DNA from: Dehalococcoidia bacterium
GTDB lineage: Bacteria; Chloroflexota; Dehalococcoidia; DSTF01; WHTK01
Direction: 5' to 3'
Length of the DNA: 64,000 nt
Assembly (NCBI GenBank): GCA_009377745.1
Contig: WHTK01000009.1
Location: 1-64,000, forward strand
The translations under genes and the position numbers were made by a program. Positions 54,213 through 62,610 of the stretch are shown here, one piece after another. A model generated the notes under the pieces. That model searched no databases and had not been told where the DNA came from. It worked only from the letters and a program-made list of their open reading frames with translations. The first letter of the stretch is position 1; the number at the start of each line of letters is the position of its first letter.

Positions 54213-54573
54213 TGGTGATAAGCCCGAGGTTCAAGGCCAGCTCGAATTTCCGGCAGAGGCGAGGTCGAGAACTCTCGCGGCCCGAGTCGGCGCGTTCTCG
54301 CTACATGCGAAGTACGACAGCAGAGAGTTGACCGTGAATGCCCGCCGTGCCTTCGCCCGCCGGTTTGAGGATCAAGTCGATCCAGAGCGCCAGCTGCCAG
54401 AGGCCGAGCGCCAGAGAAGGGCGGAGGCGGCCAAGAGGGCGTATATGGCGAGGCTGGCGCTCAAGTCGGCTGAGGCCAGGCGTAACAAGAAGGCGGAGGC
54501 CTCTACTGGCCGAGGACGGGGGCGTCCGCCAAAGCGACGACGAAGAAGTGAGCCTTCCGCTACGGCTGAGTGA
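54205..54573 (+). CDS. Small basic protein with AT-hook-like tail, 122 aa
   Basis: ATG 54205 overlaps the previous stop. The middle resembles a short helical element seen after Replic_Relax genes (LHAKYDSRELTVNARRAF). The C-terminus GRGRGRPPKRRRRSE is a GRP-centred AT-hook-like DNA-binding stretch. A DNA-binding partner of the replication-relaxation protein is a reasonable guess. Confidence 0.65.
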   Translation: MTNGDKPEVQGQLEFPAEARSRTLAARVGAFSLHAKYDSRELTVNARRAFARRFEDQVDPERQLPEAERQRRAEAAKRAYMARLALKSAEARRNKKAEASTGRGRGRPPKRRRRSEPSATAE

Positions 54574-55180
54574 TCGGTCCGTTCGCATTCGCATGATGTG
54601 GCGTCGAGCCCAGATGCACACGTTGGCAGATAGGAAAGACGTGGTAGACGACGATCCCCACTTTCATGCCGTTCATGCTGTAGGTAGGGCGTGAGTGCCG
54701 AGGTAACCTCGCGGCGACTTTTCCCAAGGCGATGCCGCCTTCCAAGCCCCAAGACGTATGCTCTGTACGGCGGTATCTGGCACACACCCCTTGGAGCTAG
54801 CAAAACGCATCCAGTTACCGTTTCTTCCCGCGAAGCCAAAGATTCCGACCTCACCTCTAAGCCAGCGCCATGAACCGCCAGCGCGCATTGGCGTTACAAT
54901 CAGCCTGTTCGAAGTTGTCATCGAAAGCCCCAATCGCCAGGAGTACGGCCGTTACGTGGCAAACCGCGTCAAGATGAATTTCCCAGCTCCAGGCATTTGC
55001 TGCTTGTTCAACGAAGGTCCCTCCACCGACTCTCCCACCGCGTGGACGGAGTGGCACATCCAAATCCTTGACGCCGAGCTGCTTGTGGAGCAACAGCCGC
55101 CCGTAATTACCGAGAGCTGACTTTCTGCGGAAGCGGAGCCGACCTAATTGAAGCAGACCGAAAGACCTAGCAAGAGATGA
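54574..55180. other. Intergenic/degenerate stretch
   Basis: About 600 bases with several short frames, none with a family motif. One plus-strand piece near 55130 (GSGADLIEADRKT) looks protein-like and is just upstream of the startless frame at 55181. It may be the broken 5' part of that gene. Confidence 0.35.
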
Positions 55181-55753
55181 CCAGCAGGCAAGGCACTTCT
55201 CAATGAGCGCAAACAGGCGGAAGAGGAATTTGCACGGAAGCGCAACTCCCCGTACCTCTATCCCGGTGATCAAGTCATTTGGCTAGATGATGACGAATAC
55301 CGAATAGGCACTATTTCCAATATACGCGGCTCACCTTGGACAGGATTAATCGAAATTGACGGCGACGTATTTGTTCCCGGAGGCCAGGTTCGCAAGTACC
55401 AGGATGCCGTTTGGCAGCGACTCCAAGAGTGGTCCCTCGCCATCACTGAGAATTATAAAGAGCGAGAGGAACTCCAAACGCTTCAGTCTCAACTCTTTCA
55501 GGAGGCTAGAGACGAAGATTACAGACCAAGTAAAGGCTCGACAGTAATCTGGCAGTCACCCGACGAACCGCCAAATTACTCCAAGAAAAAGGTCGCAGAG
55601 ATGACACCAGCCGGGCCGAGAATTCAAGACAGCATCGGCTCGTTTATCGTCTCGTTTGATGATGTAGTTGCTTACAAAGCCGGCCTTTGGCGACGATTCA
55701 ATTTGACCCGTACGGCAAAGCTTTTTAAGCCTCGCACTATCCTTCCAACTTGA
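55181..55753 (+). CDS. Startless ORF with two related beta repeats, ~190 codons
   Basis: An open frame runs from a stop at 55178-55180 to TGA 55753 with no ATG, GTG or TTG in its first part. The sequence looks real: YLYPGDQVIWLDDDEYRIGT then DGDVFVPGGQVRKYQDAVW, a coiled middle (YKEREELQTLQSQLFQEA), and a second copy (KGSTVIWQSPDEPPNYSKKK, IVSFDDVVAYKAGLWRRF). Each half resembles a small SH3/Tudor-like barrel. The 5' end is probably lost to a frameshift. Function unknown. Confidence 0.45.
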   Translation, partial: PAGKALLNERKQAEEEFARKRNSPYLYPGDQVIWLDDDEYRIGTISNIRGSPWTGLIEIDGDVFVPGGQVRKYQDAVWQRLQEWSLAITENYKEREELQTLQSQLFQEARDEDYRPSKGSTVIWQSPDEPPNYSKKKVAEMTPAGPRIQDSIGSFIVSFDDVVAYKAGLWRRFNLTRTAKLFKPRTILPT

Positions 55754-55780
55754 TCCCTCATTGGTCTCCATCCTTCGGCG

Positions 55781-55881
55781 CCCTTGACGGTGCGTGCTCT
55801 GTCTGGCCAGGCGATGGGCGGACGGCAGGTACCTTGATAACCCCGCTTCGCGATCGCGAGGCTAGCCCGCACCGTCAAGGG
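55781..55881. repeat. Nested palindrome of 101 bp beside the recombinase gene
   Basis: CCCTTGACGGTGCG (55781-55794) and CGCACCGTCAAGGG (55868-55881) are perfect 14-bp inverted repeats 73 bases apart. Inside lies a second palindrome around TCGCGATCGCGA (~55851). It could be a MITE-like insertion, a large hairpin or a recombination site for the nearby tyrosine recombinase. Confidence 0.65.
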
Positions 55882-56036
55882 TCCGCGTTGCCGCCTAGCG
55901 TTGAGGGCTCAGCTCCGGCTCCGCCTCCGGCAGGTCCTCCGGTCGCCAGTCAAGGGGCTGTGACGTGATGAGGCGATGATGAGGCTTCCAGCGGTCGCGT
56001 CCTTTCTGAAGCAACGTCTCCAGGAGGGCGGCACCA

Positions 56037-56996
56037 CTAATACCGGTCGCCGAGCCCCATTCGGCGGTGGGAGTTGCGGGCGCGTTCGCCGGCGGCCGAC
56101 TTGGCGTAGCGGCTGAGCATCGTCCGGCTGCTCCAGCCCGTGATGTACATGAGGTCGGTCTCGTTGCCGTTGTCCGACTGCCACACGTGGGCGAACGTGT
56201 GGCGGAACTGGTGCGGGTGGATGTTGCCGAGGCCGGCGTCGCGGCCGCGGCGACGGATGATCTGCTCGATGCCACTGGCCGTGAATTGTCCCTTACGGCC
56301 GAGCCAGAGCCAGGGGAGTGATGCATGCGGATGCTTGCCGCGAACTCGCAGATAGCGGTCGATCGCTTTGGCCGTCTTGGCGCCGATCGGCAGGATGCGC
56401 TCCTTGCGGCCCTTGCCCATGACTCGCACGAGCTGGTGGTCGAGGTCCACGTCGCTGTCGCCGTGCTCGCCTTGACAGCGCAGGTTGGCCACTTCAGTGC
56501 GCCTGGCGCCGCTGTCCAGGAACAGCCGGATCATGGCCGCGTCGCGACGGTCCTCGAAGTCCTGGCCCTTCTCGCACGTGGCGAGCAGCGCCTTTATCTG
56601 CTCCGGACTGAGGATGTCCGGCGCCTCCTCCTCGATCTTGGGCGGCCTCGTACGAGCGAGCGGTGAATCCTTGATCTCGCCCTCGTCCACCAGCCAGCGG
56701 AAAAACTGCTGCAAACCGCGGTAGCGGTTGTTGGCCGTTGACGACTTCCAGTGCTCGATGAGATAGATGATGAATGACTCGGCGTGCTCGCGCTTGATGT
56801 TGACCACGTCGGTGGGCATGCCCTGACTCTGCAGGTACGCGGCGAACTGGCGCGCGCTCTCGACGTAGGTCTCGATCGTCTTGGGTGACTTGTTCTCGGC
56901 GCGCAGGTGGCGGCGCCAGGACTCGATGTTGCCGACGATGTCGCCCGTGACGCCTGCAAGGCTCTCCGCTATAGTGACGGTATGGACCTGCTGCAT
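56037..56996 (-). CDS. Tyrosine recombinase (XerC/D-like integrase), 319 aa
   Basis: Core-binding N-terminal domain (SPKTIETYVESARQFAAYL) and catalytic domain with Arg (LFLDSGARRTEVANLR), HxxR (HPHQFRHTFAHVW), Trp replacing the second His region (ITGWSSRTM) and the nucleophile Tyr (LSRYAKS). ATG 56996 follows AAGGAG by 11 bases; GTG 56949 is possible. It is transcribed away from tRNA-Gly. Such integrases move islands, and this one may have mobilised the replication-relaxation region. It ends close to the nested palindrome. Confidence 0.9.
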   Translation of the reverse strand: MQQVHTVTIAESLAGVTGDIVGNIESWRRHLRAENKSPKTIETYVESARQFAAYLQSQGMPTDVVNIKREHAESFIIYLIEHWKSSTANNRYRGLQQFFRWLVDEGEIKDSPLARTRPPKIEEEAPDILSPEQIKALLATCEKGQDFEDRRDAAMIRLFLDSGARRTEVANLRCQGEHGDSDVDLDHQLVRVMGKGRKERILPIGAKTAKAIDRYLRVRGKHPHASLPWLWLGRKGQFTASGIEQIIRRRGRDAGLGNIHPHQFRHTFAHVWQSDNGNETDLMYITGWSSRTMLSRYAKSAAGERARNSHRRMGLGDRY

Positions 56997-57057
56997 GGCT
57001 CGAAAAACTCCTTTAACGGCACAATCGAAGTTGTTCCAGTTATACGTTATTCGAGCA

Positions 57058-57104
57058 CTGTTCGCAAGTCCGCCCTCGGGTCTTAGAACAGTTATGAGCT
57101 GTTC
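57058..57104. promoter_or_regulatory. GAACAG/CTGTTC inverted repeats upstream of the integrase
   Basis: GAACAG-7-CTGTTC (57086-57104) is perfect. A second CTGTTCG half-site (57058) belongs to the imperfect palindrome CGAGCACTGTTCG. Both lie ~60-110 bases before the integrase start. The half-site resembles the GAAC/GTTC arms of Gram-positive LexA boxes, but the spacing differs. Confidence 0.35.
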
Positions 57105-57132
57105 GTAGATTCGAAAGTGTCCGAAATGGCGA

Positions 57133-57207
57133 GCGGGGGTAGCTCAGTGGTAGAGCACCTGCCTTCCAAGCAGGCTGTCGCGGGTTCGAGTCCCGTCCCC
57201 CGCTCCA
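57133..57207 (+). tRNA. tRNA-Gly (anticodon TCC), CCA encoded
   Basis: Cloverleaf with acceptor GCGGGGG/CCCCCGC, D arm GCTC...GAGC, anticodon stem CCTGC/GCAGG with loop CTTCCAA, T arm CGGG TTCGAGT CCCG, discriminator T and encoded CCA. Reads GGA (and GGG) codons. It lies between the integrase and a gene-poor stretch. Confidence 0.95.
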
Positions 57208-58036
57208 AATCCTTATTTCGAATCTAAAATCGCCGTTTTTGGGCAGTTTCGCCGAAACAATTTACCCACTAACATTAGCGCCGCCGGTGTTGCCAACCGG
57301 GTAACGGCCGGTAAGTGAACCAGGCCCGGCCACGATTAGTCGCAGCAGCTATCCGGCTACTTTCCAACGGTCGCGATGGCGAAGGCCGTAACTAATTATT
57401 GAAAGGTGGGTTCGGATGTGGGGCACAATCAACAATTGACTGAGGATGTGCGCACGTTCGAGGTGATTCCACTCGTCGCGAAGGTCACCCCGGTTTCTAG
57501 CCGTCGCTGCCTGGACGCACTCGTTGGACCATGCGGCTAAGAGTAGTTCCCGATCTTTCGTGATAATTGGCCTCCTGGGTCAACTCAATGTCGTCGTACG
57601 TATGGTGCTTTCGAGTACCAGTAGGTTCTACTGCGTTGCCAGCGCAGTAGCTGTGCGCACGGACTTGACCACGTCTCGTATCGCCCGACTCGACATTCCT
57701 GCGGCGTTAGACCGGCGACTTGGTGTGCGCGGTTGCACATCGCGCTTTGTCATCGGGTCCCCTCTCCGAGGAGCTCTGTCGTCTTCCCGGCATCGAACCC
57801 CGGTTAGATCGGGCAGCGCTTAAGTCGAAATGGTGATTGACGGTGAGAAACCGCATCATGATAACCTCCAGGGCGCAGATATCGGAGAGTTCGCGCGACG
57901 AGCGGGCGAACCCGAGGAATCGAACCCCAAGGAAGCCGAGGATGCTGGGAGAGGTTTAAGGCGCGTGACGGACGGGAAAAGGCGTGACGCGCTCCAAGCG
58001 CGTAGCACCGGATTGTTGTTGCCTCGCAGTCAATGT
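57208..58036. other. Gene-poor stretch after tRNA-Gly
   Basis: About 830 bases without a supported gene. On the minus strand two T-arm-like GGGGTTCGAT segments occur near 57795 and 57920, but no acceptor stem matches. It may be remains of tRNA-rich integration sites. Confidence 0.4.
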
Positions 58037-58074
58037 ATTAAAAGTCCGCTGCTCTACCGCTGAGCTAGAGGCCC
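58037..58074 (-). pseudogene. 5' half of a tRNA-Lys (TTT) gene
   Basis: Reading leftward from 58074: acceptor strand GGGCCTC, D arm GCTC...GAGC, then anticodon stem GCGGA and loop CTTTTAA. The sequence then diverges, with no matching TCCGC, T arm or GAGGCCC 3' strand. The break falls in the anticodon loop, a common crossover point of tRNA-targeting integrases. Confidence 0.6.
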
Positions 58075-58361
58075 CAATTTTTGAATCTGAGACGGCCGCG
58101 CCAGAGTTTACCGGCGTTGACCGCAGTTTGCACGCGTTACTGTCACAGCCAAGGCTCGCCTTCCAAGTGAGGGCCGCGCGACAACGGCCGCCGCCGTTCA
58201 GTTCGAGAACTCCGAGAGGAAACGCGTGCTGGGTTCTGGATGCAGGCGAAACAGCAAGGGGATTCACCGCGCGGGGACAAATTGGCGCAGCCGGTGGGTG
58301 TCGCAGCCGTACTCCGCCAATCCGTGCTCGTACCTGCAAGTTTCAGTGTTGCGTCTAACCT

Positions 58362-58772
58362 ATGCACGGCATGTCGACTCAAATCCCTGGCGATGAGGGA
58401 GCAGGCGCCAGCTCCCAGAAGCGACCACCCAGCGCGTGGCCCCTCTGGGCCATGCCCCTCGCGATCTTCGGCGGCTTCGGTCTCGCCGTTGCTTACGCTC
58501 CCCAGTCAATCGAAGACCTTTACCTGGACAAGCTCCTGCCTTTCCTCATCTCAACCTGGGTAGGCATGGGCTTCGCTTTTACGTGGGACATGCTCAGCTT
58601 CTCGATGGCCGGCGTCCCGAAGTCTGTTGCCTTGATCACCACCGTCCTCTCGATCTTCATCCTCCTGAATCTCGCAGGCGGGGTGCAAATCATCTGGGAA
58701 GACCCCTGGTTCCTCGGCGTCGCCATCTTCCCCGGCATACGCCTGGCGATGCGTTACGCGCGAAGGTCCTAG
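58362..58772 (+). CDS. Small integral membrane protein, 136 aa
   Basis: A polar start of ~25 residues, then four hydrophobic helices (LWAMPLAIFGGFGLAVAYA; LLPFLISTWVGMGFAF; SVALITTVLSIFILLNLAGG; PWFLGVAIFPGIRLAMRY). Two starts are possible, ATG 58362 and ATG 58371. No family recognised. It stands alone between the broken tRNA and the methyltransferase. Confidence 0.6.
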   Translation: MHGMSTQIPGDEGAGASSQKRPPSAWPLWAMPLAIFGGFGLAVAYAPQSIEDLYLDKLLPFLISTWVGMGFAFTWDMLSFSMAGVPKSVALITTVLSIFILLNLAGGVQIIWEDPWFLGVAIFPGIRLAMRYARRS

Positions 58773-58827
58773 CGGGCCAACGTGGATTAAGACCGGCGTA
58801 CACGCGAGGCTTCAGTTCCTATCTGAG

Positions 58828-60343
58828 CTAACCGACAAGCATGCTCACGTGTGCCAGCCAGCGCAGCTCCTCCTGCACCTGAGCCTCCGTTAGGGACGCC
58901 CCGAGCGACTCTCTCGCCGCCGCCAGCAGCGATGGCTGGTCACGCTCGCCGTCCACAGCGGCACCAGCGCCCTGGCGATGAGTGTCATCTGGACGGGCTC
59001 ATGGCGCACGTTCGTGGCGTTCTCCGTGTCCTGACCGGCGATGAAGCGGGCGAAGCCTGTCGCGAGGGGACGCTCGCTAACCTCTACCACCAGCGGACGC
59101 GGCGCCACGTAAAACGCGACCAGAGACCTACTGTGGAGGAAGTTGCGTATGAGGGCCGCCGCCAGCGCGTCGCCGTCCTGCGCCGCAGTCGAGCCTGCCG
59201 CCTCGCGAGCCCGCGCCAGCAGGTCCTCGAAGAGCGTAACTTGCGGGTAAATCTCACCCAGACGGTGGAAGGCCGCCTGTAGCAGTGGCTGGTCCGTGGC
59301 ATATGACACGCCATCCGGCGTTTCGAACCGGAGCATGCCTGGCGGGTCTTCCGGCGCTCGCTTCAGGCCGGCGAAAGAACCGATGTACATCCCTCGCAGC
59401 GCCTGCGCGCCGGCATTGAGCGTGCGAGAGACGGGGGCATCCTGGTGGCAAAGCAGCGTCCGCCGAAAGCGGCGGTTGCGGATGAAGTCTACATACTGCT
59501 CCATCTCAACGCGGCTCGTAGTGAAGGAAGACAGGCCTTCGATCACGTCGCTGTCCATACCAACCGGCGTCGAGCCCTCCAGGTCGGCCTCGGCAAGGAA
59601 TTCAAGCCCTTGCGCGTGGACGTGATCTACGAACTCGGAGAAATAGAACGGCTGGTTGATGTCGCTCAGCTCGTCATGGATCAGCGTCGAGATGAACTGC
59701 GATTCGGGCACATTGCCCCGGCCATGGAGCGAGGCTGAGTACTGGCGGACGAACTGGGCAAACGGGCTGTCATCCCGCTGAGCGTGGGCGACCAGCGCGA
59801 CGAAGGAGCGGGCGGTCTGGGCGCGCTCCTTCGGGTTGCTGATGTTGCGCGTGCGATAGAGCATCATGTCGCGCACCAGACTGAGCTCGTGCCAGCCGGG
59901 ATAGGCGTTGTAGCTCACGAAGGCGATACCCTCGGGAGCCAGACTATGCTTGATCAGGCACAGGGCCTTGCGGCGCACCTCTTCCGGCACCCAGGAGTAG
60001 AGCCCATGCGCGACTACATAGTCGAAGCTGCCCAGCTCGTCCGGCAGGTCGAGAATGTCAGCGGCGCGCAGCTCCACGTTGTTCAGCCCCAGCCGCGCGC
60101 GACGATTGCCTTTCCGGTCTCGATCTGGCTCTCTGAGTAGTCGATGCCGGCAAAGCTGCTCTCCGGAAGCAGCTCCGCCATCGCGATGATGTTGGCGCCG
60201 GCGCCGCATCCGAGGTCCAACAGGTGGCACCTGTCCGGGGCGGCGGGTTTCATGCCCATCAGGCGGCCCACCACGGCAAGGCGGTCCGGATGGGTGGACG
60301 AATGAGTGAGTAGCGGGTAGGGGAGTTCGTCGTACAGCCGCAT
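58828..60343 (-). pseudogene. SAM methyltransferase with regulatory domain, two frameshifts
   Basis: From ATG 60343: YDELPYPLLTHSSTHPDRLA, then the SAM motif HLLDLGCGAGANIIAMAELL, to TGKAIVARG. One base is missing at ~60095, after which GLNNVELRAADILDLPDELG and YVVAHGLYSWVPEEVR continue through the methyltransferase regulatory domain. A second missing base at ~58965 shifts the end, whose true C-terminus is probably ARESLGASLTEAQVQEELRW and stop at 58828. Total ~500 residues, normal for the family. Target unknown. Two errors in one otherwise intact gene favour sequencing indels. Confidence 0.75.
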
Positions 60344-60477
60344 GAGAGGAGCCTAATCCCTCGCCGCGGCGATGCCTAGCGCCTGGACACGGCGACGCGA
60401 GCCGATTCAATCGTCCTTAAATCATTGCTCAATTGCCCCATCCTAAGATGGCGGCATTGAATGAGTGAGTCAGGCCT

Positions 60478-62610
60478 ATGATCCGCCCCATAGAGGGAAA
60501 CGCTGCAGTATTCGACTCCCCAGCCCAGCAGCTGGAAGCGGAGTTGCGGTGGGTCCTGCTACGCCTGAGAGTAATTGTCGAGCGTTCCCGCCAGCGCCGT
60601 TCCATTGGCCCGCCGCCTGAGTACCGCGGCCTTTACATCACGGACGAGGAGGTCGATGACCTCCTGAGCCGGGAAGCCGGCGACTCCACGGCCGGCCAGC
60701 TGATCGCGGAAGCCACCGCACTGCGAAGGCAACTGGATGAAAGCGCGGCCGCCGCGCTGGACGCCGGCCTGGCGCTGCCCCTAGATCGGATCGCGCGTGA
60801 CTTCGGTCTGAGTGCAGCGGAACGCCGCGTGCTCGTCGTGGCGCTCGCCCCGGAGCTGGACTCGACCTACGAGAAGGTATACGCCTACGTCAACGACGAC
60901 ATCACGAAACGATGGCCGACCGTCGGCCTCGCCCTCGACGTCCTGGATGATGAAGCGCCCGCCCGTCTGGACCAGCGTCGGCTCTTTTTTCATGATGCGC
61001 CGTTGGTCAGACACAACCTCATTGTCACCGGCGAGCACGGGCCCGTGGGGCAGACCCTTCCCAACCGGCAGTTCTCGCTGGACCCGCACGTGGCGGAAGT
61101 GCTGTTGGGCTATAAAGGCCTCGACCCTCGTCTGCACGGCCTGGCTCGCTCAGTGGGGACGGAGCAAAGCGAAACCACGGCGGGCGAGGCGCTTGCGCAG
61201 GCCCTCGGGCAGCGTCTCGACTCCCGCGTCTACATCGGTGGGCGCTGGCAGGCGGAAAAGGAGCAAGCGATCGCGGGCGCCTGCGCGCTGCTCGGGCTCA
61301 ACCTGGTCAGCCTCTCGATGCCGGCGCTCTCGCGCACATTGGAGCCGGGAAAGCTGCTCTCTCTGGCTCTGCGGGACGCGAGGCTGCTGAACGCCGCCCT
61401 CATGCTCGAAGGCTACGGCGGTCAGGACTCGGATCTCGACCTCTCCCTCGTCGCAGGCGATCTCGTCACGGGCCTCGAGGACCACCCGCTACCCGTCTTT
61501 CTCTGCGACCGCGCCTCCACGCCCGCGCATTTGCCCTTCGACTTGCATCTCCAGTTTGATTACCCGATGCCGGCGTTCGAAGCGCGGCAGAAGAGCTGGC
61601 GGCTCGCCGGCGGCATTGAGCCGGACGAGGCCGTACTCCTGGCTGCCATGTACCGTCTCGGCGCCCGAGAGGTGCGGTCGACGGTGGAGATGGCCCGCAG
61701 CCTCGCCCACCTGGAGGGCCGCGATTCAACTACCCTCGGTGATCTGAAGCAGGCGGCTCGTACCCAATCGCAACCCCGTCTCACCAGCCTGGCCCAGAAG
61801 ATCACGCCCCACTACACCTGGGACGACATCGTCCTGCCCGACGACCGCATGGCCCAGCTGCGCGAGATCGCCAACCAGGTCCTCTACCAGCACGTCGTCT
61901 ATGAAGACTGGGGCCTTGCGGGCAAGTCCACGCTCGGCCGCGGCGTCGCTGCACTCTTCGCAGGCCAGTCAGGCACCGGCAAAACCATGGCGGCCGATGT
62001 GATCGCCAACGACCTCGGCCTCGACGTCTACAAGATCGACCTCTCAGGCCTGGTCTCGAAGTACATAGGCGAGACTGAGAAGAACCTGGCGCGGGTCTTC
62101 GAGGAGGCCAGCGACACCAACGCCATCCTTTTCTTCGACGAGGCAGACGCCGTCTTCGGCAAGCGCAGTGAGGTGCGAGACTCGCATGACCGTTACGCCA
62201 ACATCGAGGTGAGCTATCTCCTGCAGAAGATGGAGGAGTACGACGGCATCGTCATACTCGCGACCAACCTGCGCGCCAATCTGGATGAGGCTTTCCTCCG
62301 CCGCATGCGCGCCATCGTCGAGTTCCCCTTCCCGGAGGTCGAGGACCGCCTGCGTATCTGGCAGCGCACGCTTTCTCCCGGCGCGCCGTTGGCCAAAGAC
62401 GTAGACCTTCAGTTCATGGCGCACCAATTCCGCATCGCGGGCGGCAACATTCGCAACATCGTACTGCTGGCCGCCTTCCTCGCCGCGAGCGAAGAGGCGC
62501 CAATCGGCATGACCCACCTGATCCACGGCGCCAAGCGCGAGTACCAGAAGCTCGGCCGTCTCATCGCGGAGTCTGACTTCGGCCGCTGGCTGGCGACCGC
62601 TCATGAGTGA
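60478..62610 (+). CDS. AAA+ ATPase of the eCIS-associated type, 710 aa
   Basis: The N-terminal ~430 residues comprise a helical region and a degenerate AAA-like part (LEGYGGQDSDLDL). The C-terminal AAA+ module is complete: Walker A AGQSGTGKTMAADVIA, Walker B ILFFDEADAVFGKRSE, sensor 1 IVILATNLRANLD and arginine finger FLRRMRAIVEFPFP. Double-AAA ATPases of this size are a constant part of extracellular contractile injection systems (Afp15/PVC15-like), where they help assembly or loading. The overlapping downstream gene supports this. Confidence 0.8.
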   Translation: MIRPIEGNAAVFDSPAQQLEAELRWVLLRLRVIVERSRQRRSIGPPPEYRGLYITDEEVDDLLSREAGDSTAGQLIAEATALRRQLDESAAAALDAGLALPLDRIARDFGLSAAERRVLVVALAPELDSTYEKVYAYVNDDITKRWPTVGLALDVLDDEAPARLDQRRLFFHDAPLVRHNLIVTGEHGPVGQTLPNRQFSLDPHVAEVLLGYKGLDPRLHGLARSVGTEQSETTAGEALAQALGQRLDSRVYIGGRWQAEKEQAIAGACALLGLNLVSLSMPALSRTLEPGKLLSLALRDARLLNAALMLEGYGGQDSDLDLSLVAGDLVTGLEDHPLPVFLCDRASTPAHLPFDLHLQFDYPMPAFEARQKSWRLAGGIEPDEAVLLAAMYRLGAREVRSTVEMARSLAHLEGRDSTTLGDLKQAARTQSQPRLTSLAQKITPHYTWDDIVLPDDRMAQLREIANQVLYQHVVYEDWGLAGKSTLGRGVAALFAGQSGTGKTMAADVIANDLGLDVYKIDLSGLVSKYIGETEKNLARVFEEASDTNAILFFDEADAVFGKRSEVRDSHDRYANIEVSYLLQKMEEYDGIVILATNLRANLDEAFLRRMRAIVEFPFPEVEDRLRIWQRTLSPGAPLAKDVDLQFMAHQFRIAGGNIRNIVLLAAFLAASEEAPIGMTHLIHGAKREYQKLGRLIAESDFGRWLATAHE

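Noticed and set aside
56037-57207. Integrase inserted at the 3' end of tRNA-Gly
   Set aside because: The integrase lies on the 5' side of the tRNA, and no duplicate of the tRNA 3' end was seen in the window.
57795-58074. tRNA-Lys with an intron, or a tmRNA
   Set aside because: The 5' half is tRNA-like, but no 3' acceptor strand GAGGCCC or fitting T arm is found downstream. The T-arm-like segments do not pair with it.
58890-60410. 506-residue protein starting at 60410 in place of the methyltransferase
   Set aside because: Its first ~110 residues are an out-of-frame reading of the SAM-binding domain; the real N-terminus is the frame from ATG 60343.
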